In this document: positions 14,401 through 29,026 of the stretch, in pieces
How positions within the stretch are numbered: the stretch's first letter is position 1
How the letters are laid out: the number at the start of each line of letters is the position of its first letter
Assembly (NCBI GenBank): GCA_964036155.1
Contig: OZ038423.1
Coordinates: 11,609,249 to 11,673,248, forward strand
Source: Diploscapter coronatus
Taxonomy: Eukaryota > Nematoda > Chromadorea > Rhabditida > Rhabditidae
DNA: 64,000 nt
Direction: 5' to 3'
Notes under the pieces: generated by a model
What the model was told of the DNA's origin: nothing
What the model saw: only the letters and a program-made list of their open reading frames with translations
Database searches by the model: none
Made by a program: the position numbers and the translations under genes

Positions 14401-16114
14401 TCTGAAAAAGAAAAATTTGCAGTAAACTTTTCGATTAATAAGAAAAAACTAGTATTTCCAAAAAATACCGTAATCCAAAATCATTTTAATCTGACCTTCA
14501 TCCTCCCCACTCGATCCCTCGCTCAGATTGATGTCATCCGAATTTTCGCCACTTTCTTCACCTCCAGAATTCTCCTCTTCCTCTTTGAAATGTTCGTCTT
14601 CAATTTCCTTTTCCATGGCCACGAGCTCGTCCCGATTTTCCGCATCGCAGAATTCCAGCAGAACTAAAAAATGAAGTTTCATACTGTAACTTTTCATTGT
14701 GGGTTTATAAAATTCGAATCTTGTATTACAATATTCCTTTCATAAGAATAAATTTTACTAGTGTTTTAAAATTATATTTATTAGAAAATTAGGTTTACCA
14801 TCAAGCCCGTCATTCTTGAAGACTTTGGGAATTTTGGCCTTCCTCTTCTGCAGTCCAAGCAGCCTCGAGTAGCGATGAATCGCCAGATCATCTTCTTTGT
14901 TCATCCCATCTATGGAGACTTGCTTTTTCTTGTCCTGAAAATTGATGTCGCAAATTTTGTCAAAGTCAGGAAAATTGAGGATTACCTTAACCTGCTGAAG
15001 ATATTCCTCGTACGAAACGTCGTCTTCTGAGTCCGATTCTTGCTTCTTTCTCTTCAACTCCTGCATTTCTTCGTCACTCTCTTCATTTTGACGTTTCTTC
15101 TTTTTCTTCGACTTTTTTGAAGCGAACTTTTCACGAATGACTTCTTCAACCTGAAATTTCAAGTTTTAAAATGACGTTATTTAAAAAATGCTGTATGATG
15201 CCTTTTAAAAATTCGCGAGGGAAGTCTCTAGCATTGTCCCTTATTTTTGTACCTGGGGTAAATCGAGATCGAAAAGAGTTGATTGTGAGTAACGACGAAT
15301 TGAGTGATGTATTCAAATTTAACATTTCTCCACTATTACTCTCCTCGCTTGCATTCGATCAATGCCTGAATGGAATAGAGGCAGAAAAGCACAGACACAT
15401 GGAATAGAAGAGTAACGATAAGTGAAGAGAGCATACGATGTAGAGAGGATAACAACAAGAACTGGCATTCACTCTGGTAATCTTCAGAAAAATCCAGACA
15501 TGAAGACGATCCAGAACCGTGTCGAGTTCTCTCCTGCCAGAATTCCCAACAAAATCTTTATAGAGCTTCTAAAAATTGAACTCCAGCTCCATTACATCCT
15601 CGAATATTCGTCGAAACGAACTTCGATCTTCACATCGCTACTCTTCTATTCCCTACGTCCATACACTTCTTCCTTCATTCCATTCACACACTGATTGAAT
15701 GCAAACGAAGAGAGTAATAATGGAGAAATGTAAAATTTGAATACATCACTTAGACCGCCATTACTCACAATACGCCGGACGCGTAAAAGAGTAAAATTCG
15801 GATCTGATCCAGGGCGATGCAGTGCTCGGTTGCCAATTTTGACCACGACAGTCAACTTTTCGACCTCGATTTACCTCCCACTATAAAAATCAGCCCAAAA
15901 TAAAGGGGGCATTTTGGAGACTCTCCTTGTCAGATGTTTTTTTAAAATAAAATTTAAAAATTACCGGTTTATGTTTGGCATACGCCACTCTGCCCAACTT
16001 CTTCAGCTTCCTGGCCATTTTCCTCTCGGCCTTCCTCGATTTTCCGATTCCATTCGAGTTCGGCTGGGGTACGGTAGCCGCTTCAGAAGACCTCACGGCG
16101 CGACGACGACGCAT
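11427..16114 (-). CDS. nom-1: Nucleolar MIF4G/MA3 protein NOM1 (SGD1)
   Basis: NOM1/SGD1 is a nucleolar scaffold for 40S pre-rRNA processing; the family binds the helicase eIF4A3/Fal1 through its MIF4G domain. I trace 20 exons from 15965..16114 down to 11427..11552, giving 759 residues, in phase throughout. Residues 1-50 are basic (RKAERKMARKLKKLG). An acidic, Lys-rich region follows to about residue 240 (KKSKKKKKR, SDSEDDVSYEEYL, FKEEEENSGG). The MIF4G repeats run about 280-500 (LRIDRNLTGLINRLTES through EERGRWWIVGSAF) and the MA3 domain about 580-690 (ERELVYVLMAMSLREKKFNPFY). It ends LDVLVTGLQ. Intron 1 (15151..15964) holds a foldback element and intron 9 a MITE-like element. An acceptor lies three bases before the ATG. 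Confidence 0.92.
13224..13328. repeat. MITE-like element in NOM1 intron 9
   Basis: A 105-bp segment bounded by 18-bp inverted repeats with one mismatch: GGGTGCGTAGAGATTTAT and ATAAATCTATACGCACCC. The terminal GGGTGCGTA matches the ends of the element at 23785..24031, so both may be one PIF/Harbinger-like family. No clear 3-bp target duplication remains here. Confidence 0.6.
15253..15882. mobile_element. Foldback element in NOM1 intron 1
   Basis: Two long imperfect inverted arms, about 15253..15440 and 15620..15882, start with TAAATCGAGRTCGAAAAG and share AGTGATGTATTCAAATTT, CATTTCTCCA.TATTACTCT and GAATAGAAGAG. The right arm carries about 75 extra bases after its first 30. Both arms stay open in the same relative frame, which is a by-product of the duplication. 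The intron is 814 bp, far above the window's typical size. It looks like a non-autonomous foldback or MITE insertion. Confidence 0.7.
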
Positions 16115-17027
16115 TCTCTGAAAGGAACGGTTAAAACTAGCCGAACCACAAAAGCTTAGTAATCCTGCGTTAAAACGCGATTTCTCTACAGATTTTCGTG
16201 TTGAATAAAATTAATTTATTTTCACATCAGTCTTTTCAAGAATTTGTATGCAAACGAACAAATAAGGGGGATTGCAAGCTCTCAGATACACATTATAAAA
16301 AGGATGCGGTATCACGATTTGAAATGTGCTTTGGGTGAATGTCGTTGGAAAACAGTTGTGATAACGCATGAGTTTGAACAAAACTAAACATCATTATGAC
16401 TATGAAAAATAGAAATCTAGTAAACACAAAACATGGGATTACTGTAGTCTCCGGTAGTTCCATATTTACGTGTAAAAATCTGGCAATTCTGAGCATTTGG
16501 CTTGGATAAATCATGAGACTAAACAATTTGAAAAATGAAGATTTTCACCAAAAAATAACTTCAAAACAACTCTGAGCACTAGTGAAAATCCGACACAAAA
16601 ACTCATGAAATTCATACAAATTTTTCGGGAAGGCTATCACAAATATGAACGAGTTTTTCCCAATAAAACAATTTTTCAGAAAGATTGGAATAATGAAATT
16701 CTCTAATAGAAATCTTTCAATTCAATATCTTTTTGGAAAAGCTACAATAAAAACTCTACAGAAATAAATATTTCTTCAGTTCAAAACGAGCTATTTTCAT
16801 CGCACATTAAAAATTCTGTACACGAGTAGTCAGCAAATAAATTTTCTGGGTTACCAAAAAATTAAAATCGAAAAAAACCGAGTTTTCAACGAAATGATAA
16901 GCGAATTTGTTCGACACAACCAGACTTCGATAAAATTGTCTTACCCAAAGATATTGTAGGTTCTTTAGAATTGTGGCATCGTCAAGGATTACGGTATGGC
17001 GTCGGGGGTGTTAGAATTCAGATGACG
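16115..17027. other. Intergenic region between FKBP8-like and NOM1 genes
   Basis: AT-rich spacer holding the 3' UTR of the FKBP8-like gene and the upstream region of NOM1. Open frames here are short and show no family resemblance. A TGACGTCA palindrome sits at its edge (17023..17030). Confidence 0.4.
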
Positions 17028-19078
17028 TCACAGTTGTAGGATAAAGTGAATCGTCAGTCCCAACATGACGACGAATGCCGAAATGAGGGCGATGGTACGG
17101 GGTGACTGCCACCTGTAAAAATCATTTTAGTCCAAAATAATCGACCAGTAATCTTACCACTGTGCTCTCTGGGGGCTGCTCGAGCGAACTCCAGAAAGCA
17201 TACGTTTGTACATCTGCTTTTCACGCGAACGAAGACGGCGCTTTTCGTCCGACATGCGTCTCAGCTCGCTTAGAATCGCCTGCAATAAAGCAGTTTTAGG
17301 CGAGCGACTGGGATATTTTTAAATTTTAAAAAAACAAACAAAAATTACCGTATCATTCGGTTCCAACTCCAGAGCCCTATTCAAACACTCCGTGGCTTCT
17401 GGAATATCTCCCAGTGCGTTCAGAGCGGTCGCTCTTCTGAAAAATAGAAATAAAAATGAGATTTAAAAAAAAAATCAGACCTGTACAAAGCCTTGGCATT
17501 GCCATCGTGCAAACTCAGAGACTGCTCAGTCGATTCCAAAACCATCTTCCAATCTTCGAGCTTAATTGGGGTAATTAAATCAGTTAACTAGGGTAGTTTA
17601 GTATTCAGTTAGATTAACCAAATCAATTAATTACTTTCGCATAGCAGACAGCCAAATTCGAATGTAGCGCGGAGAAGAGCTTTCTCACAGATTCTGACTT
17701 TTCGCTAACGTCCAGAATTCCCGAGGCCCTGAAGAGTCAAATTGATGAAGATAAAAGTTAGAAACAAATTACCGTTTATAGACAAATATGGCCTTCTCGT
17801 ATTCGGCCCTCGAAAAGTAGAAATTGCCTCGCTCCTTCAAAGTCAGCACGAAATCTGCCAACTCCTCGTCGGACATGGACTCGAAATTCGGACCAGGAAG
17901 GATTTCCAGAAGCTCAATCTGAAATTAAGATTGCAGTATGAAGAAGCAGACTTGCAGATTTTCGAACCGCGGTTAACTGCAGAAAACGAGATAACGTACT
18001 TTTTCGAGAGAGAAAAAGGGCATGTCTTCTTTCCGTCTCTCGAAATAAAGCATTATTGTTTTCTGCAGTTAACAGCGATTCTAAAAGTTGCAGGTCTGGT
18101 ATGAAGACGTTAGACTTTAAATTAGAATAACTACCGTGTACTCCTGGTCTTCGTTTGGGTGAATCAGCTCGTCGAGGCCTAATTCTCCGTACGCGAAACG
18201 GGCCTTGGACTTGACTGCTACGCACTCGCCTTCAACCATCAATTTCACGACGAGTTCCCAGGCTGAAAAATTAGTGATCTTTGGCAAATCAATAAAAGTT
18301 AGAGTAGTCATCCAAAAATAAGGACAAAAGATACGGTAACCCTACCGTCAACGACCATGCTGAAGCCGGTGATGAGCTTGACATGGTTATGCGAATCGAT
18401 TCCCCTAAAATCGAAACCAATTGGATTATTCCAAGTTACGGTTACTCTACCTCAGCGTATCGATCACTCTGATCGTCACCCACTGTCCGTCTTGGGGCTT
18501 TTCCGTGCCCTTTCCGGCTCGAAGCGTTTTCTTCAGCAGGTCGCCGCTTCCCAGAATGTCGTCCCATTCCTGAAAATTGGTATTTCGGTAACAAGTACCA
18601 TATTTGATCATTTTTAACAGTCCCACCTGATTTTTATTCCTCGCAGAAGCCTCTTGGCGACAGGACTCTTCGAGGGCGTCGGAAGAGGGGCCTTTCACTT
18701 GGGCGGCTATCGTCTGAAATATAATAATCTTGAAGGATTGCCGTATATAATTTTTGTACCTGAGTTCTGGCAGCGTGGGTGATTTCTGAATCGGACAGAG
18801 CGCCACGCTCTTCGTCGACATCGATGCTTCCGTCCAGGGAGGGCTCTCCGGAAGATACAGCTCGACGGCCGGGAGACGTGCAGAGCTGAAATTAGAGGAT
18901 GTATTAGATCCCTTATTTATTTTAAGGGGTATATATGAATAGTCTCCTTTCATAAGGGTATATATAATTCCTATGTCAAAACTTATATTTGAAATCCCCC
19001 TACTTCGGGAAAATCGTCCTTATCGATGATGTCGAACCCCTCGTCGTCAGGGCGTACGTCCTGCGATTCAGCGTCCAT
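17028..19078 (-). CDS. FKBP8/FKBP38-like membrane-anchored immunophilin
   Basis: FKBP8 proteins combine a divergent peptidyl-prolyl isomerase domain, TPR repeats and a C-terminal tail anchor. They sit on outer mitochondrial or ER membranes and act as HSP90 co-chaperones and mitophagy or BCL2 partners in mammals. Twelve exons, complement of 19004..19078, 18760..18885, 18627..18713, 18451..18569, 18346..18404, 18135..18262, 17773..17918, 17635..17728, 17481..17560, 17349..17436, 17158..17279 and 17028..17112, give 402 residues (human 412). An acidic N-terminus precedes the FKBP domain (about 105-225; GQWVTIRVID, GECVAVKSKARFAYGE). TPRs follow (GNFYFSRAEYEKAIFVYKR, HSNLAVCYAKLEDW, ALYRRATALNALGD), then a tail anchor in the last 25 residues (IALISAFVVMLGLTIHFIL). 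Several isomerase-site aromatics seem absent, as in FKBP38. Confidence 0.88.
17946..18100. repeat. Near-palindromic foldback in FKBP8-like gene intron
   Basis: Two arms of about 75-80 bp share, in inverted orientation, GTTAACTGCAGAAAAC and TTTCGAGAGA and begin GCAGACTTGCA / CCAGACCTGCA. The arms almost meet, so the intron RNA would form a long hairpin. No coding sequence. Confidence 0.6.
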
Positions 19079-19717
19079 TTCTTCCGTGTTCCGTCACGAC
19101 TCCAACGATCACCTGCTGGATTTTCGGGGAAATCTAAAAAATAGCAAAATTTCGGTGAAAAATCGAAAAACAACGAGAAACGAAAAAATCGATAGATTGA
19201 ACTGAAAAATCGATTTACGAAGTGTTTAGATTAAGGTTTGGTAAGTTGAAATACGAAAAATTCCAGATTTTTGGTGCAGGTTTATGTTGATAGTGAGTAA
19301 GGGCAAAAGAGGGGCCTTTGCCAGACGATCATACTTTGTCCCTCTTTTTCTCTTCCCTTCAAACTCAAGCAACAGTGAACCAGTATTCTGGGCGGAGATT
19401 TGAGAACCCTAGAAAGTTCAAAGTTTCTAGAAAAAGTTCACTTTATTATCACGATTTTCATAAATTAAACACCATTTTTGGATAGGTTTGATGAAATCTC
19501 GTCGACCAGAAATGTGAATCCCTCATGGTAAAAAATAAAGACAATCACCAGAAATGATATCATTGAATGGCAACGATACCATGTTTACTCTCCCTAGACA
19601 ATAAAATACTATGCATAGAAATTCAGTAGAAGGAATGCAAAAATCATAAGTAAAGAAAAAATTTGAAGCAAGTGGGTTTGTGAGGATGATATGATAAACT
19701 AAATATCGCTGATAAGT
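19079..19717. other. Intergenic region between UBA5 and FKBP8-like genes
   Basis: A 639-bp spacer on a run of minus-strand genes, too long for a typical nematode operon junction. I see AATAAA-like signals and no ORF worth keeping. Confidence 0.4.
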
Positions 19718-21896
19718 TTAGATACTCTTCAATTGAGCCATGAGCGAAGCCAGACTAGCGCCAGATTTCTTTTCCTCGGCAGCCTAATTAAATTATTAAT
19801 TAGGGTAATAATCAAGTCAGATTTAATTACCTCTTCCTTCTGTCCTTCGGAGGGTACTTCATAGGCCAATTCTATGCCTGCCGAATTGCCGGACGGGAGG
19901 GCTTTGTTCGACTGCTGAGGCTGAGATTCGTCCACCAATTCTGAAGCAAATAGATTTCTTTGAAAATACGCTAATTTTCTTACCAATTCCCCACTCGTTC
20001 TCCTCATGCAAGACTTCTTCTGTGCTCTCCTCCACTTTTACTTCCTCCTTCGGTTGCTTCGCCAACTTTTCCTGCAAAACGCATTTTTGTCGTAAACTCA
20101 AGATTTGTCGTCAAATACGCTGTATTCTTTCTGTCGCTCCTGACAGAAGCGCTCCGTACAGTGGGGGTTCGGTTTGATTTCCTGGCGCGGGAAAAAGTCC
20201 AGCAGAGCGTTGTAGCCCAGGTACATCGAAACTTGACCGAAGTTTAGCAGATATCTGAAAAAATACGTTTCTCTCTCTGCTTTTTTGTTTTTGAATTTAT
20301 GTAATTTAAAATATTTCTACAGAAAACCAGCCGAGAAATTAGAGAACGCAAATTCAGCTCTCTTCAAAAGCGCGGCAGTGTTCAAAAAGTGGTAGTCCGG
20401 GGACCACTAAACTAGGAGGCAAGTCATGCTCAGACCGCAAGGCACAAAAAGGCCTAATCTAGATCGACGATATAAATCCCATGACGTTGGTCTGTGCCAA
20501 AACCAGCCAAATATTTCAGCACAGCCAAGTACAAGCAGTATTTTGATTTCAGATACGTGCTCGTTTTGAGGTTCAGCTTCTTAGTATTTTCTAGACTTGG
20601 GTAATTGTTCTTTCCGAGTTTTTGAAAATTAAGGCTGTAAAAGGCCTACTTCAACGTATTCATAACGAGTAGCCCCGCAACAACACCCATAGTCGTTGGC
20701 AGCGATGCTGCGCAAACGCCGTCACGTTTCAGTGTTTTCTCGTCGATATTCGAAGCGACCACGAGAGGGGGCAGGCACTGAAATCTTTAAGTTTCATATT
20801 TTTCCCTAAAAATAAAAGTGCACCCCGAAACACGCCGTCCTTCCCGGTTCGATGTATTGGATGTGACCTGAATTTCGGGGCTTTATCAAGAAAAATTGAT
20901 TTTATTTTACCTGAAACTGCATTCTCGCTGACTCCCGACTCCATCCAGATTTGGTTGAGCTCGTTGCAAGCCATGTTCACAGCCATTCGAGCCTCAAAAT
21001 TGTCGACACAGCTCAGCACCAAATCCACTTGTCCCTTCGAAATAGAGCCTTCTCTGAAAATATATTTATTTTTTTTTTAAATAGATTACCGTAGATTTTT
21101 CCCATAAAATTACAAAACTAAAACTTACCTGATTCTCCCGAGAAACAGGTCGAAATTGCTTCCTGTCGTGATGTTGCAATTGTGCGTCTCGATATTCACA
21201 TCTGGATTCACGTGGCTAAAATTTTCGCTTTTCGTCAAAAACTTGATCTTTTCGAAAATTTTGATCTCTTGACTCACATCAACGTATCTCTGGCGGCTTC
21301 AACCTTGCTCAATCCCGATTGGTGGGGCTGATAGAAGAGTCGATTCATGTTTGCCAATTCCACCTGAAAAAGATACCTCTTTGGTAACTAGATGCCGTTC
21401 CTGATACCAATTACCATACCTTATCGTAGTCGAACAGAATGAGTTTCCCAATACCGCAACGCGTCAGCATTTCAGCTACGACGCTTCCAACTCCTGAAAT
21501 TTTAAATTATTTTTCCTGAGAAGATAACAATTTTACCTCCAACCCCAACAACGATAACGGTTTTCTCGCGAATTCGCTCGTAGTCCTTGACGATGCCCAT
21601 CCTCTGCAGAGCCATCAGTCTACTGTACGGATTCGAGTCAACCACCTGCAAAAGTTTTAATTACTGTAGCTTTTCTCAAAAATTTCTGTATTTTTTCAAA
21701 GATTACTACAATTCCCTACCTCCGCACTGATTTTGGAGATTTTTTCCCGCTTCGGCAAATTGGCCTGATTCTGAGCCGGGCCGACATTGTTTGAATTCTT
21801 TCCAGCGGGATTATCGCTGAGTACGGTTTTCAGCTCATCGGCTAGCTTGGAAATCTTATTCGACAAATCCTTAGCTGTGAGCTTAGTATTACTCAT
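19718..21896 (-). CDS. uba-5: UFM1-activating enzyme UBA5
   Basis: UBA5 is the E1 of UFMylation: it adenylates UFM1, forms a thioester and passes it to UFC1. Twelve exons from 21720..21896 to 19718..19783 give 415 residues (human 404). Visible are the adenylation Rossmann motif [36 protein letters not shown], the zinc-site pairs CFGC and CTERFC, and the active cysteine in [15 protein letters not shown]. The tail has WGIELVDES, like the UFM1/GABARAP-interacting (UIS/LIR) segment of UBA5, and ends in a short helix ([12 protein letters not shown]) like the UFC1-binding C-terminus. A TTTTTAG acceptor abuts the ATG. TFB1M ends 192 bp upstream on the same strand, so the pair may be an operon. Confidence 0.95.
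20415..20545. repeat. Dispersed intronic repeat, copy C (UBA5 intron 8)
   Basis: On the plus strand this stretch aligns with copies A and B through GGCAAGTCATGCTCAGACC, TAGATCGACGATAT and GGTCTGTGCCAAAA. It lies in the 395-bp intron of a minus-strand gene, so its orientation relative to transcription is opposite to the other two copies. Confidence 0.4.
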
Positions 21897-22087
21897 CTAA
21901 AAATACATATAAATTTAGAATGTTTATTTTTTCAGATATTTTACTCGGATTTTTACCGAAACGTCTTTTATCGGAGAATTAGAAAAATTAGAATCTTCAT
22001 TCAATCTTCAGGAAGAATGATAACAATCGATGATAACAAAATGTAACTAACAAAGTCTATCTAAATCTAAATTTTAAAAAAATATCG

Positions 22088-24839
<2,752 letters not shown>

Positions 24840-25517
24840 CTAAAAAAAATCAAATGTCTCTGAAAAATACAAAATTTCTACGACATATATAATCTTGGAC
24901 ATCTACCAAAATCTGAAAAAAAAATTTTAAATAAAAAGTTGAAACTTTATTATTTTATAAACAAATGGCAATAAATAAAGCTAACACAGTGACAATGAGA
25001 TGATAAATGAGTTGTTTGTTTGATGATAATTCGATGAATTGCAGCACAAACTCATGTTCACTAACAGTTAAAGCAACGCGATTTACCCTTTTCTTCTTTA
25101 TGCTGTGTTCTTTCTCCCTCGAAAAAGAAAAAGAGCGTTGTTTCTCCCCCACTACATTTTCCCAGCTCTACGTTTACGATTTATGGTTGTGAAGAAGCAT
25201 GATTTAGTGTTGCATTAATCTCTTCATATCACTTTTGAATAAAGAAATAAAATATTGCACATGTTTCAAACTAAACTAGTTATTCCAGGAATTTTAATTA
25301 AAGGACTACCATATCTATTTCATACATCCTCTTAAAATTCACGTTTTTCTTCAGACAGATGATTTTTAAAATGATGTATCCTGTATAATACAATTTCCTA
25401 ACCACCGGTATACTCGGAAAGAAATGTGTTTGCACATGATTCGGACTTCAGATTATAATTAAATAAATAAAGAAGTAAACATTTTCAAGAAAATCTAGAA
25501 GAAAATAAATTACATGT
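24840..25517. other. Intergenic region between guanylate kinase and TFB1M
   Basis: AT-rich 678-bp spacer on a run of minus-strand genes, containing the guanylate kinase 3' UTR. Nothing else recognised. Confidence 0.4.
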
Positions 25518-26575
25518 TCACTTTTTGAGCGTCTTTTCGAGATCCTCCTGAATGGTGTCGATGAACTGCTTGTAGGCTCGATCCAGATCGTCGTTCACGA
25601 TGATCACGTCGAACAAGTGTGGAGTTTTGTCGACTGAAACAAGAGATCATTTTTAAAGAAAGAGACCAAATTTTCAGGAAAATAGGTCAGAATTTCTACT
25701 TTCTTCCTGATCCTCCTTAGCGTGCTTCAGCCGCATCGCTATCGCTTCCTCCTTCTCCGTTCCTCTAGCGCGAAGACGTTGCTCCTGAAAAGATCAATAT
25801 TTTTGAAAAGATCAAAATTGGAAAACTACCAAAATCTGCAAAGTAGGCGCCCTTATGAGAATGTATCTGGCATCCAAGTGACTATTTTTGATGTTCTTGA
25901 CGCCCTGAAGTTCGACGTCCAGCACGCAGATCTTCCCCGTTTTCTCGATATCTTCCACTGCTTTCTTACTGTAACTCGACGTCTTCATAATTCTCCCATG
26001 ACGTCAGAATACCGTACCTCGTTCCGTACAAATTATCTCCGAATTTGGCGTTCTCCAGAAACTCGCCATTTTTGATCATTGCTTCCATCTTCGCTCGCTC
26101 CGTGTAGTAATAGTGAACGCCATGCTGCTCGCCAGGCCGAGGTTGACGTGTCGTGTCTGAAGATTTAGCGTATTCATATAACATCGAATTACAGTAATCA
26201 AAAAATAAAAACTCACGAGAGACGCTGAATGCAAAAGAATTGGGATATTCCTCCATAGCTTTCGTCAAAATCGTCGATTTCCCGCCCCCAGACGGCCCCG
26301 ACAGGACGATCGGACGGCACACCATTTTTCGCTTGACTGAAAAGATTCCAGATTACTGTCGAGTTGCAGTAGGTGAGTGACACTGCATCACAAAGTGGAA
26401 GAATACGAAAAAAATTTAAAAATGCAAGGTTTAGGCCAAGGAAAACTTTAAAATCAATCTTGATGTCAGAATTTTTTGTTGAAAAATCGAACTAACCCGC
26501 AATGCTGGAATAGGCTTTTGGAATTGAGTGTCGAAATGGTGCGGTTCGTGGCAAAAGCGTCGCTGCGCCTGCCAT
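25518..26575 (-). CDS. Guanylate kinase, with possible mitochondrial leader
   Basis: Guanylate kinase phosphorylates GMP to GDP. Exons are complement of 26497..26575, 26217..26336, 26018..26156, 25830..25968, 25700..25784 and 25518..25633. From the ATG at 26325 the protein is 195 residues, the classic cytosolic size: P-loop SGPSGGGKST, HTTRQPRPGEQHGVHYYY, GEFLENAKFGDNLYGTS, VLDVELQGV, and R/E-rich lid. From the upstream ATG at 26575 it is 225 residues, adding MAGAATLLPRTAPFRHSIPK and SSIAVKRK. That prefix is rich in Arg/Ser/Ala and free of acidic residues, like a matrix-targeting sequence. The upstream exon joins in phase, but its use is inferred. Intron 25969..26017 contains TGACGTCA. Confidence 0.93.
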
Positions 26576-28494
26576 CTATGTAATTCGCAGATAAGGCAGC
26601 TTTTGGCAAACACAATGAAAATTGCAAACGCGCCACACGCTTTTCAGAATTCACTTCAGACAAGTTAAAATTGGAAAAATTGAAGAATCGATATGTACCA
26701 TGCAAAAGAATGAAAAATGTTGGAAATGGTCAAAAGGAAAATAAATGCGTGTACAGGCAGATGGCGAGAGAGATAAAGGGGGACGAGAGAGAGAAGGAAA
26801 GGAATAGAAAGAAAGGAACGGAATTGAGACAAAGAAAGGTTACTGAGGTCAAATACCGGCCTATCTGAGATAAAAATAGACAATCTAAAAATCGATCAAA
26901 TACAGTAAAGTCAAGTTATGAAGCTCCATTAGATAAATTGCTAGTCTGAAATAAGAAATTGGGTGGAGTCAGGTATGAAGACTTATCTAATCCACCCCTA
27001 TCCGGATATACCGATTATTTATGCAGGCATAGGAGATTAACGTCTACATCTCACGCAAAGTGGTGGAATTATTAAGTCCCTAGACTGATAAGGATTCGGG
27101 ATAAAGTTGAGACGTAAACATCAAATTACATGAAATTCGTAAAATTCAGGGGAAAAGCTACAGTATTCTGAATTGAGTTTGTCTTATTTCTTCCATTTTT
27201 AACAAATTTTTCCAAAGAAAAACTATGTGTTTTTTTCACATGAGGAACACATGGCGGTGACCTGTACTCTGAAAAGATAAGAGATTAGAGAAAACGAGAT
27301 ATGGCCATGCATATGAAATCTATAGAGGAAAATACAATTGATTCAGACGGTCAGAGTCTTTCTAGAACAATATCAATCATAGCACTATTTCTTCTCTGCC
27401 TGCCTGTTCTTATCATTGATATGCGTCTCTTTCTTTAGACATGTCATTTATAGATTCGAGATAGTGCCCGATAAGACTCATTTAATAAATGTCTATTCAA
27501 AATTTTAGGCCTTCTTAAATTAAGATCCGCATCAAATTCTAATTTAACTCTATAGCTTTAATATAAGAATATTTAAATTAAAATTCATCTTAGGTCTCTT
27601 AGATATAAGACTCTTTAGTGGTTCATTTCATTCAATCTCAGCTCACCTAATATATATAAAACCCTTTAATAATCATTCCATTCAATTGTATCTTTCTTGA
27701 AATTTCTAATTCCCATGGGTTTTGGTTCAAACTTCTCACTTCGATGGTTTTTTTTTCGGGCAATGCGCGTTCTTTCCACCATTGATTTTCCCCTTTCCTC
27801 GGCTTGGAGCTTTCCTTTTCTCATCTATTTTTCGCTTTTTTGCTGTTTTTCGCGTTCTCCTGCCTTTTGCTTATCGGATTTCCGGGGAAGCCCTTTTTCT
27901 AGGATTTGTAGAAATCCCCCTATTATTTTAGATTTTGGTTGCCATGTCATTTTGCATTCTCCTTATTGATGCCGAATCATATGTTCTGTAGTGTTCTTTA
28001 AAGATGTAGAGAAAAGATCTCCCTCTCTCTTATGTTTTGAGCTTCTCATTTCTGCTCAACAGGATATCCCCCTCTATCTTTACCCTCCTAATCTCGTGTT
28101 CTCTCGCAAATATTGCATGCGTCAAAGCGAGAACAAAACTTATTCTCTCCGCCCCTCCCCAGACCACTTATCTTTCAGAAAGTTAACCCTTCTGAAACTG
28201 CGAAATCTTTCAGAACTCAACCTTCTACCTCTAGCCGGTTAGGTCCGTTTTAGTTCGTCTAAATCCGGAATCGACAGATTGGAACTCGACCCGGCTTCGC
28301 GTTTCCACAGCGGTCGTAGAGAATCTTTATTCTTCTCCTGTCGTTCGTTCGACTTTAGGGTGCTGTGACCGTCAGACCGTCACAGCTTTCCGGGGTAAGC
28401 AAACAAAACCATGAAGATCAGCTTTATTCTCGGAAAAAAATAATGGTCACAATTAAATAAAATGCAGTATCGTTTGTAAAATAAATATCTGAAG
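26576..28494. other. Intergenic region upstream of guanylate kinase and the small ORF
   Basis: A 1.9-kb divergent intergenic region. It has a pyrimidine-rich tract at about 27690..28230 and an 8-bp inverted repeat GCTGTGAC/GTCACAGC at 28362..28386. A short upstream ORF (ATG at about 28412, ten codons) precedes the small gene. Likely promoters for both flanking units; no family-level gene evidence. Confidence 0.4.
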
Positions 28495-28780
28495 ATGAAA
28501 ATTCCAGGTCTCTACACAGCCAAAATCCAAGCAGTCGACAGCGTCGTTCGTCGTTTGTTCGAGGTCCAACCGCCGCCTCGGCCACCTTTCCTCTTCGAAC
28601 GGTACAAATATTCATGAACTTTCTAGAAAAAAAATCTCGATTTGTTCTAGAATAAACCTAAATTTGTTCTAGAGCTGGCCTTAATTTTCAAGAACAAATA
28701 AAAAATTTAGAGACAATCCAATAGTTCCATACCGCCGATTCAGTCCTATCGACTCGGATCAAAAGGCCTCATTTCGTTGA
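28495..28780 (+). CDS. Hypothetical small protein, possibly operonic with AdoMetDC
   Basis: I do not recognise this. Exons 28495..28601 and 28711..28780 give 58 residues beginning MKIPGLYTAKIQAVD, then VRRLFEVQPPPRPPF, RDNPIVPYRRFSPID and ending KASFR. The N-terminus is amphipathic and basic, as in many small mitochondrial or membrane-associated subunits, but this is only an impression. The second exon is also open in another frame, running through a donor (ATCGAG|GTGAAT) into ISLIEDFMGPNKKALILVL, so the true frame is uncertain. The stop lies 247 bp before the AdoMetDC start on the same strand, compatible with a nematode operon. A CTGAAG acceptor-like site abuts the ATG. Confidence 0.4.
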
Positions 28781-29026
28781 TCGAGGTGAATTCTGAATCC
28801 GGCGTCATCATACTGAAGTAACCCTAAATATTTCAGGATTTTATGGGCCCTAACAAAAAGGCTCTAATCCTCGTCCTCTATCGTCGACCTCCTTAGCGGG
28901 TTTACACAAAGTTCACGTCAATTTAGTCGATAAATCTAGAAGAAATCACTTCCGTTCCGGAAAAATCCGGAGCATACGCAGTACAGCAGACAGCAGCAAG
29001 CAGAAAGTCGTCGTGACGGGATTCAG

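Noticed and set aside
15171..15855. Similar short ORFs on opposite strands (DVFKF.ISPLLLSS)
   Set aside because: They are the two arms of the foldback element; similarity reflects the inverted repeat, not a gene family.
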